The notes under the pieces were generated by a model. The model had not been told where the DNA came from, did not search any database, and saw only the letters and a program-made list of their open reading frames with translations. 64,000 nucleotides of DNA from Scylla paramamosain (Eukaryota; Arthropoda; Malacostraca; Decapoda; Portunidae), in contig NC_087156.1 in NCBI RefSeq assembly GCF_035594125.1, positions 12,606,806 to 12,670,805 on the forward strand, given 5' to 3'. The translations under genes were made by a program, and so were the position numbers. Positions 1 to 13,310 of the stretch are shown in pieces (the first letter of the stretch is position 1; each line of letters begins with the position of its first letter).

Positions 1-88
1 GTAGGCATATTTCATACAAGTACTGCCACGTGTAGGCCAGATGTCTTCTTGCATATTTACTTATTTCTTATGTTCTTATGTTCTTATT
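1..88 (+). mobile_element. 3' end of a CR1/jockey-type LINE, cut by the window edge
   Basis: The first 88 bases match, almost base for base, the sequence that follows the LINE stop codon at 56497-56588. They include the stretch ggcatatttcatacaag and end in the same 8-bp tail repeat (ttcttatg, two full copies and a partial one, about 66-88). The satellite resumes directly afterwards with attaccaaaagtgtg, a mid-monomer position. A LINE copy on the plus strand must therefore lie just upstream of the window. No coding sequence is left inside the window. CR1-group LINEs are known to end in short tandem repeats rather than poly-A, which agrees with this tail. The LINE 3' UTR identity is well supported by the second copy; the family name is inferred from that copy's protein. 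Confidence 0.8.
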
Positions 89-3000
89 ACCAAAAGTGTG
101 TATTTTCAGTGTTTTTCAGCTATACCGTGAAAAATAAAATGCCAAAATGCATGCAAAGCACCCTAAATGAGGAAAAAAAGGGACATTACGAGAAACGTGC
201 ATTATAAGTGTTTTTGAGATTCTTAGATACCAAAACCCTGAAACTCATGAAAAACACTCTTAATTAAGAAACAGAACAACCTTACCAAGTGCGTGTATTT
301 TGAGTGTTTTTCACATTCTTGCTTACCAAAACCCCAAATTGCATACGAAACTAGCTTTATGTGGAAAGAAAAAAAAAAAGACATTTCAAGAAAAGTGTCT
401 TTTGAGTGTTTTTGAGCGTATTAGGCAATAAATCACTAAAAAGCAGGGCAATCACATCACATGGGAATAAAACCAACTTTTACCAAGAACTTGCCTTTAA
501 GTGTTTTTGAGCTCCTAACATACCAAAACACTAAAACGCATGCAAAACAACCTTTATGAAGAAACAGAATAACATTACCAAAAACATGTATTTTGAGTGT
601 TTTTGATCATGTTACCTATAAAAACGCTTAAATACATGGAAATAACCCTATGTTTGGGAAACGAAAGGACATTACGAGAAACGTGTATTATGAATATTAT
701 TAAATTCCTTAAGCACCAAAAACCTAAATTCCACAAAAAACACTCTTTATGGAGAAAAAAAAAATTTCCTTTTTTTTTGTTATTCTTCTTCATAGGTGAC
801 GAGATGTCAAAATTCTGGCAAAATTTAGGGAAATTATGTCGAAAAAAGAACATTATCAAAAAAAGTTAATTTTAGCTTTTTTTCGGACATTTATGTACCA
901 AAACCTAAATTGCATGCAAAGCCACCTCTATAGGGAAATTAAACGACTTTACCAGAAACCTGTCTTTTGAGTGTTTTTCAGCATGTTAGGCACCAAAACA
1001 ATAAATAATATGGAAGTCACTCTGGGAATCCAAAACAAAATCACTTAACACTTGTCTTTTCAGTGTTTTACGTAAAAACACGTTAAAACGGACGCAAACA
1101 AACCAATATGAAGAAATAGAATAACATTGCCAATAAGGTATATTTTGAGTGTTTTTGAGCCTGTTACCTACAAAAAACGCGAAAATGGATGCAAAGCACT
1201 CTATATTGGGAAACAAAAGAACATTACGAGAAACCTGTATAATGAGTGTTTTATAGTTTCAAAACAAGGCAAAAGTTTCTTAGATACAAAAAACTGAAAC
1301 TCATGAATAACACTCTTGATTGAGATACAGAACAACCTTACCAAATGCGTGTATTTTGAGTGTTTTTCACATTCTTAGTTATCAAAACACGAAATTGCAT
1401 GCGAAACTAGGTTTATGTGCGGAAAAAAAAATATTGCCAGAAAATTTTTTTTTCAGTGTTTATGAGCGTGTTAGGCAATAAAGTACATAAAAGAAGGGCA
1501 ATCACATTACATGTGAATAAAAAAAACTTTTACCAAGAACTTGCCGTTAAATATTTTTGAGCTCCTTACATACCAAAACGCTAAAACGAATGCAAAAATT
1601 CCTTTATGGAGAAACACAATAACATTACAAAAAACATGTATTTTGAGTGTTTTTGGTCATGTTACCTATAAAAACGCTTAAATACATGCAAAGAGACCTA
1701 TGTTTCGGAAACGAAAGGACATTACGAGAAACGTGTATTATAAGTGTTTTTAAGTTACTTAAATACCAAAAAGCTAAAACTCACAAATAACACTCTTTAT
1801 GAAGAAACAAAAAAAAAGTAAAAATAAAAATAAATAAAGAAAAGAAAAAAAAAAATTTTTTTTTTGTTATTCATCTTCAGAGGTACCGAGATGCCAAAAT
1901 TCTGTTAAAATTCAGGGAAATTATGTGGATAAAAGAACATTATCGAAAAAGTTAATTTTAGTTTCTTTTTTCGGAGTGCTATGTACCAAACCCTAAAGTG
2001 CATGCAAAGCCATCTATATGGGGAAATTAAACGACTTTACAAACTGTCTTTTGAGTGTTTTTCAGCATGTTACGCACCAAAACGATAAATAATATGGATG
2101 TCACTCTATATGGGAATCCAAAACAAAATTACTGAAAACGTGTCTTTTCAGTGTTTTACGTAAAAAACGCTAAAACGGATGGAAACAGACCAATATGAAG
2201 AAATAAAATAACATTACCAAAAAGGTATATTTTAAGTATTTTTGAGGTTGTGACCAACAAAAAAAAAAAAACGTGAAAATGGATGCAAAGCACTCTATAT
2301 TGGGAAATAAAAAGACATTACGAGAAACGTGTATAATGAGTATTTTATAGTTTCACAAGAACCACGAAGCAAAAAAGGCAAAAAACTAGTGTATATGGAG
2401 AAGTTTCTTAGATACCAAAATGCTGAAACTCCTGAATAACACTCTTAATTAAGAAACAGATTAACATTACTAAATGCGTGTATTTTTAGTGTTTTTCACA
2501 TTCTTAGTTACTAGAACCCCAAATTGCATGCGAAACTAGCTTTATGTGGGAAAAAAATGACATTACCAGAAAAGTATCTTTTAAAGGTTTTTGAGAGAGT
2601 TAGGCAATAAAGCACTAAAAAGGAGGGAAATCACTTTACATGGGAATAAAACCAACTTTTAAGTGTTTTTTAACTCCTTATATACCAAAACGCTAAAACA
2701 CATGCAAAACACCCTTTATGGAGAAACAGATTAACATTACCAAAAACATTTATTTTGAGTGTTTTTGATCATGTTACCTCTAAAAACGCTTAAATACATG
2801 CAAAGAACCCAATGTCTGGGAAACGAAAGGACATTATGAGAAACGTGTATTATGTGTGTTTTTAAGTTCCATAAGTACCAAAAAGCTAAAACCTCTTTAT
2901 AGAGAAAAAAAAAAAAAAAAAGAAATAATTAAAAAATAGAATTTTTTTTTTTTGTTATTCTTCTTTATAGGTACTGAGATGCCAAAATTCTGGCAAAATT

Positions 3001-6000
3001 CAGGGAAATTGTGTGTAAAAAGAACATTATCGAAAAAGTTAATTTTAGTTTTTTTTTTCGGACTGTTATGTACCAAACCATGAAGTGCATGCAAAGCCAA
3101 CTATATGGGGAAATTAAACGACTTTACGAGAAACCTGTCTTTTGTGGTTTTTTCTCTTTCTCTATTGGTTAACAAAAGGATGTTACGAGAAACGTGTATA
3201 ATGAGTGTTTTATAGATTCTGAAGAATCACAAGGCAAAAAACGCAAAAACTCATATATATGGAGAAGTTTCTTAGATACCAAAATGCTGAAACTCCTGAA
3301 TAACACTCTAAATTGAGAAACAGAACAACCTTACCAAATGCGTGTATTTTGAGTGTTTTTCACATTCTAAGTTACCAAAACCCCAAATTTTATGTGAAAG
3401 TAGCATTATGTGGGAAAAAAAATGACATTACCAGAAAAGTGTCTTTTAAGTGTTTTTTTTTTTTTAGCATGATAGGCAATAAAGCACTAAAAAGCAGGAC
3501 AATCACATTACATGGGAATAAAACCAACTTTTACTAACAAATTGCCTTTAAGTGTTTTTGAGCTTCTTATATTCCAAAACGCTAAAACGAATGCAAAACA
3601 CCCTTTTATGGAGAAAGAGAATAACATTACCAAAAACATGTATTTTGAGTGTTTTTGATCATGTTACCTATAAAAACTCTTAAATACATGGAAAGAACCT
3701 TATGTTTGGGAAATTAAAGGGCATTTGAGAAACATGTATTACGAGTGTTTTTAAGTTCTTTAAGTACCATTTAGCTAAAACCCATAAATAACACTGTTTA
3801 TAGAAATAATATAAATAAATGAATAAAAAGAAAGGAATTTATCTATTTTTTTTTTGTTATTCATCTTCATAGGTACCAAGATGCCAAAATTCTGGGAAAA
3901 TTTAGGAAAATTATGTGAAAAAAGAAAATTATGAAAAAAATTTAATTTTAGTTTTTTTTCGGACTCTTATGTACCAAACCCTATAGTGCATGCAAAGCTA
4001 CCTATATGAGAAAATTAAACGACTTTACGAGAAACCTGTCTTTTGAGTGTTTTTCAGCATGTTATGCACAAAAATGATATATAATATGGAAGTCACTCAA
4101 TATGGGAATCCATCACAAAATTACTGAAAAAGTGTCTTTTCAGTGTTTTACGTAGAAAAACGCTAAAACAGATGCAAACCAACGAATATGAAGAAATAGA
4201 ATAACATTACCAAAAAATGTATATTTTCAGTGTTTTTGAGCTTCTTATCTACAAAAAAACGCGAAAATTTACAGAAAGCACTCTATATTGAGATGCAAAA
4301 GGACATTACGAGAAACTTGCATGATGAGTGTTCCATAGTTTCACAAGAACCACAAGGCAAAAAACGCAAAAACTCGTGTATATGGATAAGTTTCTTAGAT
4401 ACCAAAATTGTGAAACTGAGGAATAACACTCTTAATTGAGAATACAGAACAACCTTACGATATGCGTGTATTTTAACTGTTTTTCACACTTTTAGTTACC
4501 AAAACCCCAAATTGCATGAAAAAACTAGCTTTATGTGGTAAAAAAAATGACTTTACCAGAAAAGTGTGTTTTAAGTGTTTTTGAGCGTGTTAGGCAATAA
4601 AGCACTAAAAAGGAGGGCAATCACATTACATGGGAATAAAACCATCTTTTACCAAGAACTGCCGTTTAATTGTTTTTCATCTCCTTATATACCAAAACGC
4701 TAAAACGCATGAAAAACATCCTTTATGGAGAAACAGATTAACATTACCAAAAACATGTATTTTGAGAGTTTTTGATCATGTTACGTCTAATAACGCTTTA
4801 ATAAATGCAAAATACCCTATGTCTGAGAAATGAAAAGACATTAGGAGAAACGTGTATTATGAGTCTTTTTAAGTTCTATAAATACTAAAAAGCTAAAACC
4901 TCTTTATAGAGAAGAAAAAAAGTAAATAAATAAATAGGATTTTTTTTGTTATATTTTTTCATAGGTACGGAGATCACAAAATTCTGGCAAAATTCAAGGA
5001 AATTATATGAAAAAAGAACATCATCAAAAAAGTTAATTTTAGCTTTTTTTTCGGACTGTTATGCACAAAACCCTAAAGTGCATGCAAAGCCAACTATATG
5101 GGGAAATTAAACGACTTTACGAGAAACCTGTGTTTCTAGAGTTTTTCAGCATGTTAATCACCAAAATAATTAACAATATGGAATTCATTGTATTTGGGAA
5201 TCCAAAACAAATTACTGAAAACGTGTCCTTTCCGTGTTTTAAGTAGAAAAATGCTAAAACGGATGCAAACCAGCCAACATGAAAAAATAGAATAAGATTA
5301 CCAAAAAGGTATATTTTGAGTATTTTTGAGCTTTTTACAAAAAAAAAAAAAACGCGAAAATGGATGGAAAGCTCTCTATATTGGTTAACAAAAGAACATA
5401 ACGAGAAACGTTTATGATGAGTGTTTTATAGATTCTCAAGAAGCACAAGGCAAAAAACGCAAAAAGTCGTATAAATGGAGAATTTTCTAGATACCAAAAT
5501 GGTGAAACTCCTGAATAACACTATTAATTGAGAAACAGAACAACCTTACCAAATGCGTGTATTATGAGTGTTTTTCACATTCTTTTCACCAAAACCCCAA
5601 ATTGCATGTGAAAGTAGCTTTATGTGGGAAAAAAATGACACTACCAGAAAAGTGTCTTTTTAATTTTTTTTTTTTTTTGTATAATAGGCAATAAAGCACT
5701 AAAAAGCAGGGCAATCACATTACAAGAGAATAAAATCAATTTTTACCAAGTGTTTTTTCTAAGTGTTTTTGAGATCCTGATATACCAAAACGCTAAAACG
5801 CTTGCAAAACACCCTTTCTTTAGAAACAGAATAACATTACTAAAAACATGTATTTTGAGTGTTTTTGATCATGTTACCTATAAAAAACGCTTAAATACAT
5901 GCAAGAATCTTATGTTTGGGAAACGAAAGGACATTTCAAGAAACGTGTATTATGAGTGTTTTTAAGTTCTTTAAGTACCAAAAGCTAAAACCCACAAATA

Positions 6001-6430
6001 ACACTCTTTATAGAGAAAAAAAATTAATTAAAAAAATAGGATTTTTTTTTATTCATCTTCATAGGTACCGAGATGCTAAAATTCTGCCAAAATTCAGGGA
6101 AATTATATAAAAAAAGATCATTATGAAAAAGAGTTAATTTTAGCTTTTTTTTCGGACTGTTATGTACCAAACCCTAAAGTGCATGCAAAGATACCTATAT
6201 GGGGAAATTAAACGATCTTACTAGAAACCTGTCTTTTGTGTTTTTCAGCATGTTAGGCACCAAAACGATAAATAATATGGAAGTCACTAAATGTAGGAAT
6301 CCATCACAAAATTACTAAAAAGTGTCTTTTCAGTGTTTTACGTAAAAAAAACGCTAAATCGGATGCAAAGCAACGAATATGGAGAAATAGAATAACATTA
6401 ACAAAAAGGTATATTTTTAGTGTTTTTGAG
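89..6430 (+). repeat. Higher-order satellite array, block P1 proximal part (h1-h6), plus orientation
   Basis: This is tandem satellite made of about 96-bp units. The K-type anchor (cataggtaccgagatgcc and variants) recurs near 792, 1876, 2965, 3866, 4957 and 6057, giving a period of about 1.09 kb. One interval, 2965 to 3866, is only about 0.9 kb because roughly 200 bp (parts of types B to D) are missing near 3143-3160; the homologous place at 59655-59890 is intact. Within each period the sub-unit types occur in the order A-B-C-D-E-F-G-H-I-J-K. Between J and K there is an A-rich then T-rich spacer of variable length with taaa-type repeats. The sequence is clean compared with homologous blocks. 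No gene is present; open frames here are repeat read-through. Confidence 0.93.
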
Positions 6431-9400
6431 CTTCTTACCTTCAAAAAACGCGAAAAATGGATGGAAAGCACTCTATATTGGGATAGAAAAGGACATTAAT
6501 GAGAAACAAAAGTGTACAATGAGTGTTTTATAGTTTCCACAACAGCGCCAAAAGGAAAAAATCGCAAAATCCTCGGTGTGAGCATATGGAGAAGTTTTTA
6601 GATATCAAAAAATGCTAAAAACTCAGGAAATAACACTCTTAATTAAGAATACAGAAAAACCTTACCAAATGCATGTATTTTGAGTGCTTTTCACATTCGT
6701 TAGTTACCAAAACCAAAAAATTGCATGCGAAACTAGCTTTATGTGGAAAAAATGACATTACCAAAAAGTGTCTTTTGTGTGTTTTTGAGCGTGATAGGCA
6801 CTAAAGCACTAAAAAGGAGGCAATCACATTATAATGTGGGAATAAAACCAACTTTTACCAAGAACCTGCCTTTTACGTGTTTTTTGAGCTTTTACATATT
6901 AAAACGCTAAAAACGCTTGCAAAACACCCTTTATGGAGAAAACAGAATAACATTACCAGAAACATGTATTTTTGAGTGTTTTTCTTGATCATGGTGCTAC
7001 CTATAAAAATGCCTAAATACACATGCAAAGAACCCTATAGTTTGGAAAAATGAAAGGACATTACGAAAATCGTAGTATTATAAGTGTTTTTGAAGTTCCT
7101 TAAGTATCAAAAAAGCTAAAACCCAGAAATAACACTTTTATAGAGAGAAAAAAATTGTTATTCATCTTCATAGGTACCGAGATGCCAAAATTCTGGCAAA
7201 ATTCATGGAAAATAAAAAAAAATTATTATAAAAAATAGTTTTTTTAGCTTTTTTCTGGGAGTTATGTACAAACTCTGAAGCATACATGCTAATCCACCTA
7301 TATGGGGAAATTACACGACTCTACCAGAAACCTGTTGTATTTTGAGCAGGTTTTTCAGCAATTCTGGAACAATTTTGACTTAAAAAATGCGTCTCTTTTC
7401 AGTGATTTACGTAGAAAAACGCTAAAACGGATGCAAACCAACCAATATAAAGAAATAGAATAATATTACCAAAAGATATATTTTGATGTGTGTTTGGAGC
7501 TATTACCTAGAAAAAATGCAAAAATGGATGGAAAGCACTTTATATTGGCAAAGAAGAGGACATATTACGAGAAACGTGTATGAGTGAAATTTTATGCTCA
7601 GTTTGACAAGAACCACATAGGTAAAATATCAAAATCTCGTGTACATAAAGAAGTTTCTTATATACCAAAAAGATGAAACTCATTCATAACACTTTTTAAT
7701 TTTGAAACAGAAAGACCCTTACCAAATGTGTGTATTAGAAAATGCCAAAATGCTAAAACTCCATGAATAACACTTAATTACAGAAATAGGAACAACCTTA
7801 CTAAATGGCTGTGTTTTTTTTTTTTTTCACTTTCTTAGTTACCAAAACCCCAAATTCCATGCAAAGCTAGGCTTTATGTGGAAAAAAAAAATATATTACC
7901 AGAAAAGTGTCTTTTATGTTTTTTTCAGCGTGTTAGGCAATAAAGCACTAAAAAAGTAGGGGAATCAGCATTACATGGGAATAATAACAACTTTTACCAA
8001 GAACTTGCCTTTAAGTGTTTTTTGAGATAATTACATAACGAAAAAACGCAAAAACGCATGCAAAACACCTTTTATGGAGCAAGAGAATAAACTTACCAAA
8101 AACATATATTTTGAGTGTTTTTAAGATCATATTATCTATAAAAAAACAGTGAAATAGCATGCAAAAAACCTTATATTTAAGTAAACGAAAGGACATTACG
8201 AGAAATGTGCATTATAAGTTATTTTTTAAGTTCCTGGTTAAAAGCTGCAAAACCTACAAATAACACTCTTTATTTATTTATTTTTTTTGTTATTCATCTT
8301 CATAGGTACCAATGATGCCAAAATTCTGGGAATATTCAGGGCTATTATATGTTAAAACAAAAAATTATCAAAAAAGTGAAATTTTAGCTTTTTTTCGGAC
8401 TGTTATGCTACCAAACCATAAAGTGCGTATCCAAAGACTCCTATATGAGGAAATTAAACGACCTTTACCAGAAATCTGTTTTTTGAGTATGTTTTTCGGT
8501 ATGTTAGGCAATTCCAAAACTATAAATACACATAAGGAACTCACTCTATATGGGTAGAATCCAAAACAAAAATTGTTGAAAACGTGTTTTTTCTTTGTTT
8601 TACGTAGAAAACGCCAAAACGGATGCAAACCTACCAATAATATCAAGAAATAGAAAAAACATTACTAAAAAGTTGTATATTTTGAGTGTTTTTGAGCTTC
8701 CTACCTACAAAAAACGCGAAAATTGATGCAAAGCACTCTATATTAGAAAAAAAAAGGACTTTTGTGAAAAGTGTATAATGAGTTTTTATAGTTCAAAAAG
8801 AACCAAAAAGCAAAAGACACAAAAAACTTGTGTATGATGGAGAAGGTTCCTAGATACAAAAAATGCTGAAACTTATGAATAACATACCTCTTAATTGAGA
8901 AACAGAACAACCTTTTCACTAAATGCGTGTATTTTGAGTGCTTTCTCACATTCTTAGTTACCAAAACTCACCGAACTGGATGCGAAACCACCTTTATGTG
9001 AGAAGTTGAAAAAGACATTACCAGAAAAGTGTCTTTTAAGTAAGTTTTTGAGCGTGATAGGTAATAAAGCACTAAAAAGCAGGGCACCATCATATTACAT
9101 TGGAATAACACCAATCTTATACTACAAAAACTTATTTTTTAAAAGTTTTTGAGGGCCTTTATAAACCTGTAAACCGCTCAAAACGCATACAAAAACAAAC
9201 TTTACGGAGAAACAGAACAAACATTGAATACCAAAAACATGTATTTTGAGTGTTTTTGATATTGTTATCTATAAAAACGTTTAATTACATGCAAAGAACA
9301 TTATGTTTGGGAAACAAAAGGATATTACGAGAAACATGTATTATGAATGTTTTTTAAGTTCCTTATGTTCAAAAAAGCTAAAACCCACAAATAACACTCT

Positions 9401-12400
9401 TTATGTAGAAAATAAAAAACAAAATATATAAAAAAATGGGATTTTTTTTTGTTATTCATATTCATAGTAAGTACCGGAAAGATGCCAAAATTTGGGAAAA
9501 TTCAGGGCAATCCTATGATAAAAAGAGAATTTTATCAAATAAGTTAATTTTCGTTTTTTTTTTTTCGATTGTTATGTACCAAACCTTAAAGTGTATGCAA
9601 AGACTCCTATATGAGGAAATTAAAACGACCTTACCAGAAATATGTGTTTTGAGTGTTTTTTTAGCATGTTAGGCACCAAAACGGATAACATAATAAGGAA
9701 CTCACTCTATATGGGAATCCAAAAAAAAAGCTACTTAGAAAATGTGTCCTCTTCAGTGCGTTTTACGTAGAAAAAACGCTAAAACGGTTGTAAAGCTAAA
9801 CCAATATCAAGAAAAAGAAAAACGTTACTAAAAAATGGTATATTTTGAGTGTTTTTGAGCATGTTACATACAAAATCAACGCGAAAATTGATGCAAAGCA
9901 CTCTATATTGGGAAACAAATGACATTGCAAGAAAAAGTGTATAATGAGTGTTTTATAAGTCTCAAAAGAACCATGAAGGCAAAAAATGCAAAATCTTGTG
10001 TATATGGAGAGGTTTCCTAGATGTGGGAACAGCAAAATGCTAAAACTCATGTATAACACTCCTAATTGAGAAATAGAACAGCCTTAATAATAAATAAACG
10101 TGTTTTGAGTGCTTTTCACATTCTTAGCAAAACCCCAAATTGCATGCGAAAATAGATTTGTAGAAAAAAAAGACTTTACCAGAAAAATGTCTCTTAGAGT
10201 GTTTTTGAGCGTGATAGAAAAATAGAGCGCACTAAAAGGAGGGCAATCAGCATTACATTTAAGGGAAAACGAATTTTTACCAAGAACTTGCATGGATGTG
10301 TTTTTGAGCCCTTATATACCAAAACACTAAAACGCATGCAAAACACTCTTTATGGTGAAATGAATAACTACGAAAAACATGTATTTTGAGTGTTTTTGAT
10401 CATTTTATCAATAAAAAACGCTTGCAATAAATGTAAAGAACACTCTTTTTTGGAAACGAAAGGAGATTACGAGAAACGAGTATTATGAGTGTTTTTTAAG
10501 TTCATTAACTACCAAAAAGCTAAAAAAGCCACAAATAACACTCTTCATTCAGAAAAACAATAAATAAATAAAAAATAACAATTTTTTTTCTTTCTTATTC
10601 ATCTTCGTAGGTAAAAAAAATGAAAATGCCAAATTTTCGGGGGAAATTTCAGGAAATTATGTTAAAATAACATACGCAAAAAAGCAATTTAGCTTTTTTT
10701 TTGAACTGTTATGTACTAAAACTCCTAAAAGTGCGTGCAAAGCCACCTATATGGGGAAATTATACGACTTTGCTGTAGAAAACGTGGTCATATGAGTGTT
10801 TTTCAGCATGTTAGGAACAAACACGATAAACAACATGGAAGTCAATCTATATGGAAACGCAAAACAAAATTATTAATAACGTGTCTTTTCGGTGGTTTTA
10901 CGTAGAAAAACACTAAAACGAATGCAAACCAACCAATATGAAGAAATAAAACAATGATTACCAAAAATGCATATTTTAAGCGTTTTTGAAATTTGTACCA
11001 CCATAAAAACGCAAAAATGGATGTGAAGTAAAGGAGATTACGAGAAAATGTATAATGAGGCTGATAGTAGTTTCACAAGAAAACTACAAGGCAAAAAACG
11101 TAAAAACTCGCATATATTGAGAAGTTTCTTTATATTCCAAAATGCTGTAACTCTGGAACAACACCTTTAATTGAGAAATAGAATAAATCCATTAAATGCG
11201 TGTATTTTGAGTGTTTTTCACATCCTTAGTTACCAAAACCCAAAATTCGCATGCGAAACCAGCTTTTGTGGGAAAAAATTGACATTAACAGAAAAATGTC
11301 TTTTGAGTTTTTTGAGCGTAAAGTTAGGCAATAAAGTTGCACTCAAAAAGCGTTAGGCAATTCACATTACATTGGAATAAAAACCATTTTTAACAAAAAT
11401 CTTGGCGCCTTTAAGTGTATTTTGAGCTCCTTTAAAATTACAAAACACCAAATGCATGCAAAATATACCTTGATGGTGAAACAGAACAATATTACCAAAA
11501 ACATGTACTTTGAGTGTTTTTGAACTTCATGTTACTAATAAAAACGTCTTAAATATATATGAAGAACTGCATTTTTGGGAAATGAATGGACACATGAGAA
11601 AATGCGTGGGGACATATGAGTGTTTTTTTAAGTTCTATTAACTACGAAAAAGCTTAAAAAGCCACAAATTACACTTTATTGAGAAAAAAAAGTAAATAAA
11701 TAAAAAATACGATTTTTTTTCTCATTCTTATTCATCTTCTACAGGTAAACCAGAGGTGCCAAAATTCGGGCAAAAAGTCTCAGAAATTATATGAAAGTAA
11801 AAACATTATCAAAAAAGTTGCATGAATTTAGCTTTTTTTTTCGGACTGTTATGTACCAAACTCCCTAAAGTGCATGCAAAGCCAATTATATTTGAACAAC
11901 AAGCGTGTTTGCCGGAAAACTGTCTTATGAAAGCGCTTCTGCATGTTAGGAAATCAACATGATAAAACCCTATGAAGCTGTGGACCTATATGGAGGAATC
12001 CGCAACAAAATTATTGAAAACGTGTCTTTTTCGGTATTTATTACGTATAAAATGCTAAAACGGATGCAAACCAACCAAAATGAAGAAATAGAATAATATC
12101 ACTAAAAAGGTATATTTTGAGTAATGCAGAACAAACAATTATGAAAAACGCGAAAAATGGATGGATAGTACTCTTTATTGTGCTGCGTATGGCACCAAAA
12201 GGCGAAAGAAATCAAAACGATAAATAATATGAAAGTCACTCTATATGGAAATCCTAAAACAAAAAATTATTGGAAACGTGGTTCTTTTAAACAATTTACG
12301 TAGAAAAACGCTAAAACTTATAAATCCAACCAATATGAAGGAATATAATAAACATTACATAAAACAGTATATTTTAAAAGCTTGAGCTTGTTGAAGTATA

Positions 12401-12843
12401 AAAGAAACTCGAAAAATTTTCTGATGCAAAGCACTCATATATAAGGAAAAAATATTAATGAGAAGAAACATAAAGTAATGAGAGTTTTATAGTAGTTCAC
12501 CAGAATCATAAGGCAAAAAACGTAAAAACTCAACTGTGTTGAGAAGTTTTTAAGATAATAACATACTGAAACTCATGAATAACACTCTTAATCAAGAAAC
12601 AGAACAATCTTAATAAATGCGTGTATTTTGGAGTGTTTTTTTTTGATTTTTATATTTTCATTGCAACCCCAAATTCCATGCAAAAACTAGCTTTATGTGG
12701 GAAAAATATGATATTACCAGAAAAGTGTCTTTTAGTGTTTTTGAGCGCAGTGAATAAAGCATTAAAAAATAGTAACTATCACATTACATGGGAATAAAAC
12801 CTTAACCTTTTTAGGAAGAAAACTTTCCTTTTAGTGTTTTTGG
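6431..12843 (+). repeat. Higher-order satellite array, block P1 distal part (h6-h11), plus orientation, noisy
   Basis: The same HOR continues, with anchors near 7167, 8297, 9467, 10602 and 11735, but the spacing rises to about 1.11-1.17 kb. Compared with the homologous clean blocks at 30020-35696 and 60960-64000, this stretch has frequent 1-4 bp insertions, for example catggtgctacctat at about 6990 where the others read catgttacctat. The h11 region carries an extra partial B-C-D set starting near 12190, shared with other blocks. The block ends near 12843, where the orientation flips. The excess insertions look like uncorrected long-read consensus error rather than ordinary divergence, so base-level detail should not be trusted. 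No gene was seen. Confidence 0.88.
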
Positions 12844-13189
12844 ACATTAAACGCATTTAGTAAGGTTGCTCAGTTTCTCAATTAAGAGTGTTATTCATAC
12901 AGATTCATCATTTACACGACTTTTTGCGTTTTTTGCCTTGGGTGGATTTTTTTTGAATTATGAGAAACATTCATGATACATTTTTTTCCCGCAATAAGCT
13001 TTTTTTTACGTAAAACACTGAGAAGACATGTTTTCTGTAATATTCTTTTGGATTCCCATATAGAGTGAGTTCCTTATTATTTATCGTTTTGATGCCTAAC
13101 ATACTGAAAAATAATCAAAAGACAGATTTTCTGGTAACGTCTTTACTCTCTCTCATATGATACGGTTTGCCTTTTATGTTTTTTTAATA
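12844..13189 (-). repeat. Satellite, minus orientation, immediately after the inversion junction
   Basis: From about 12844 the satellite reads in the opposite direction (acgcatttagtaaggttg, then caattaagagtgtt). It passes E, skips most of D, then C and B. The skip of D (acatttttttcccgcaataagc running into acgtaaaacactgag) is shared with 35800-35840, so this junction segment exists twice in the window. No coding potential was seen. Confidence 0.8.
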
Positions 13190-13310
13190 TTTTTAAGTTA
13201 TGCAACAAGGTAAAATTACATGCGAAACCAACTTTACTGGGAAAAAAAAATGACATTACCAGAAAAGTGTCTCTTGAGTGTTTCTTTAAGCGTGATATTT
13301 AACAAAGCTC
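13190..13310 (+). repeat. Short plus-orientation satellite insert inside a minus block
   Basis: About 120 bases read in the plus direction: an F-type unit (acatgcgaaaccaactttac) followed by the start of a G-type unit (cttgagtgtttctttaagcg). The flanks on both sides are minus-oriented. It lies in the noisy zone, so it may be a real micro-inversion or a chimeric consensus. Confidence 0.65.

Noticed and set aside
420..440. gttaggca in B and G units resembling arthropod telomere TTAGG
   Set aside because: Only a single TTAGG per unit with unrelated neighbours; no tandem TTAGG run exists in the window.
597..869. Recurring short peptides with ERTLRETCIMSVFKF-like words in many places
   Set aside because: These are translations of I/J satellite units, present on every block in both orientations. 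They have no consistent start, length or regulatory context, so they are not genes.
89..12843. CRISPR-like spaced repeats (regular short conserved boxes)
   Set aside because: The stretches between the boxes are homologous to one another and unit length is about 96 bp with gradual divergence. This is satellite, with no unique spacers and no associated genes.
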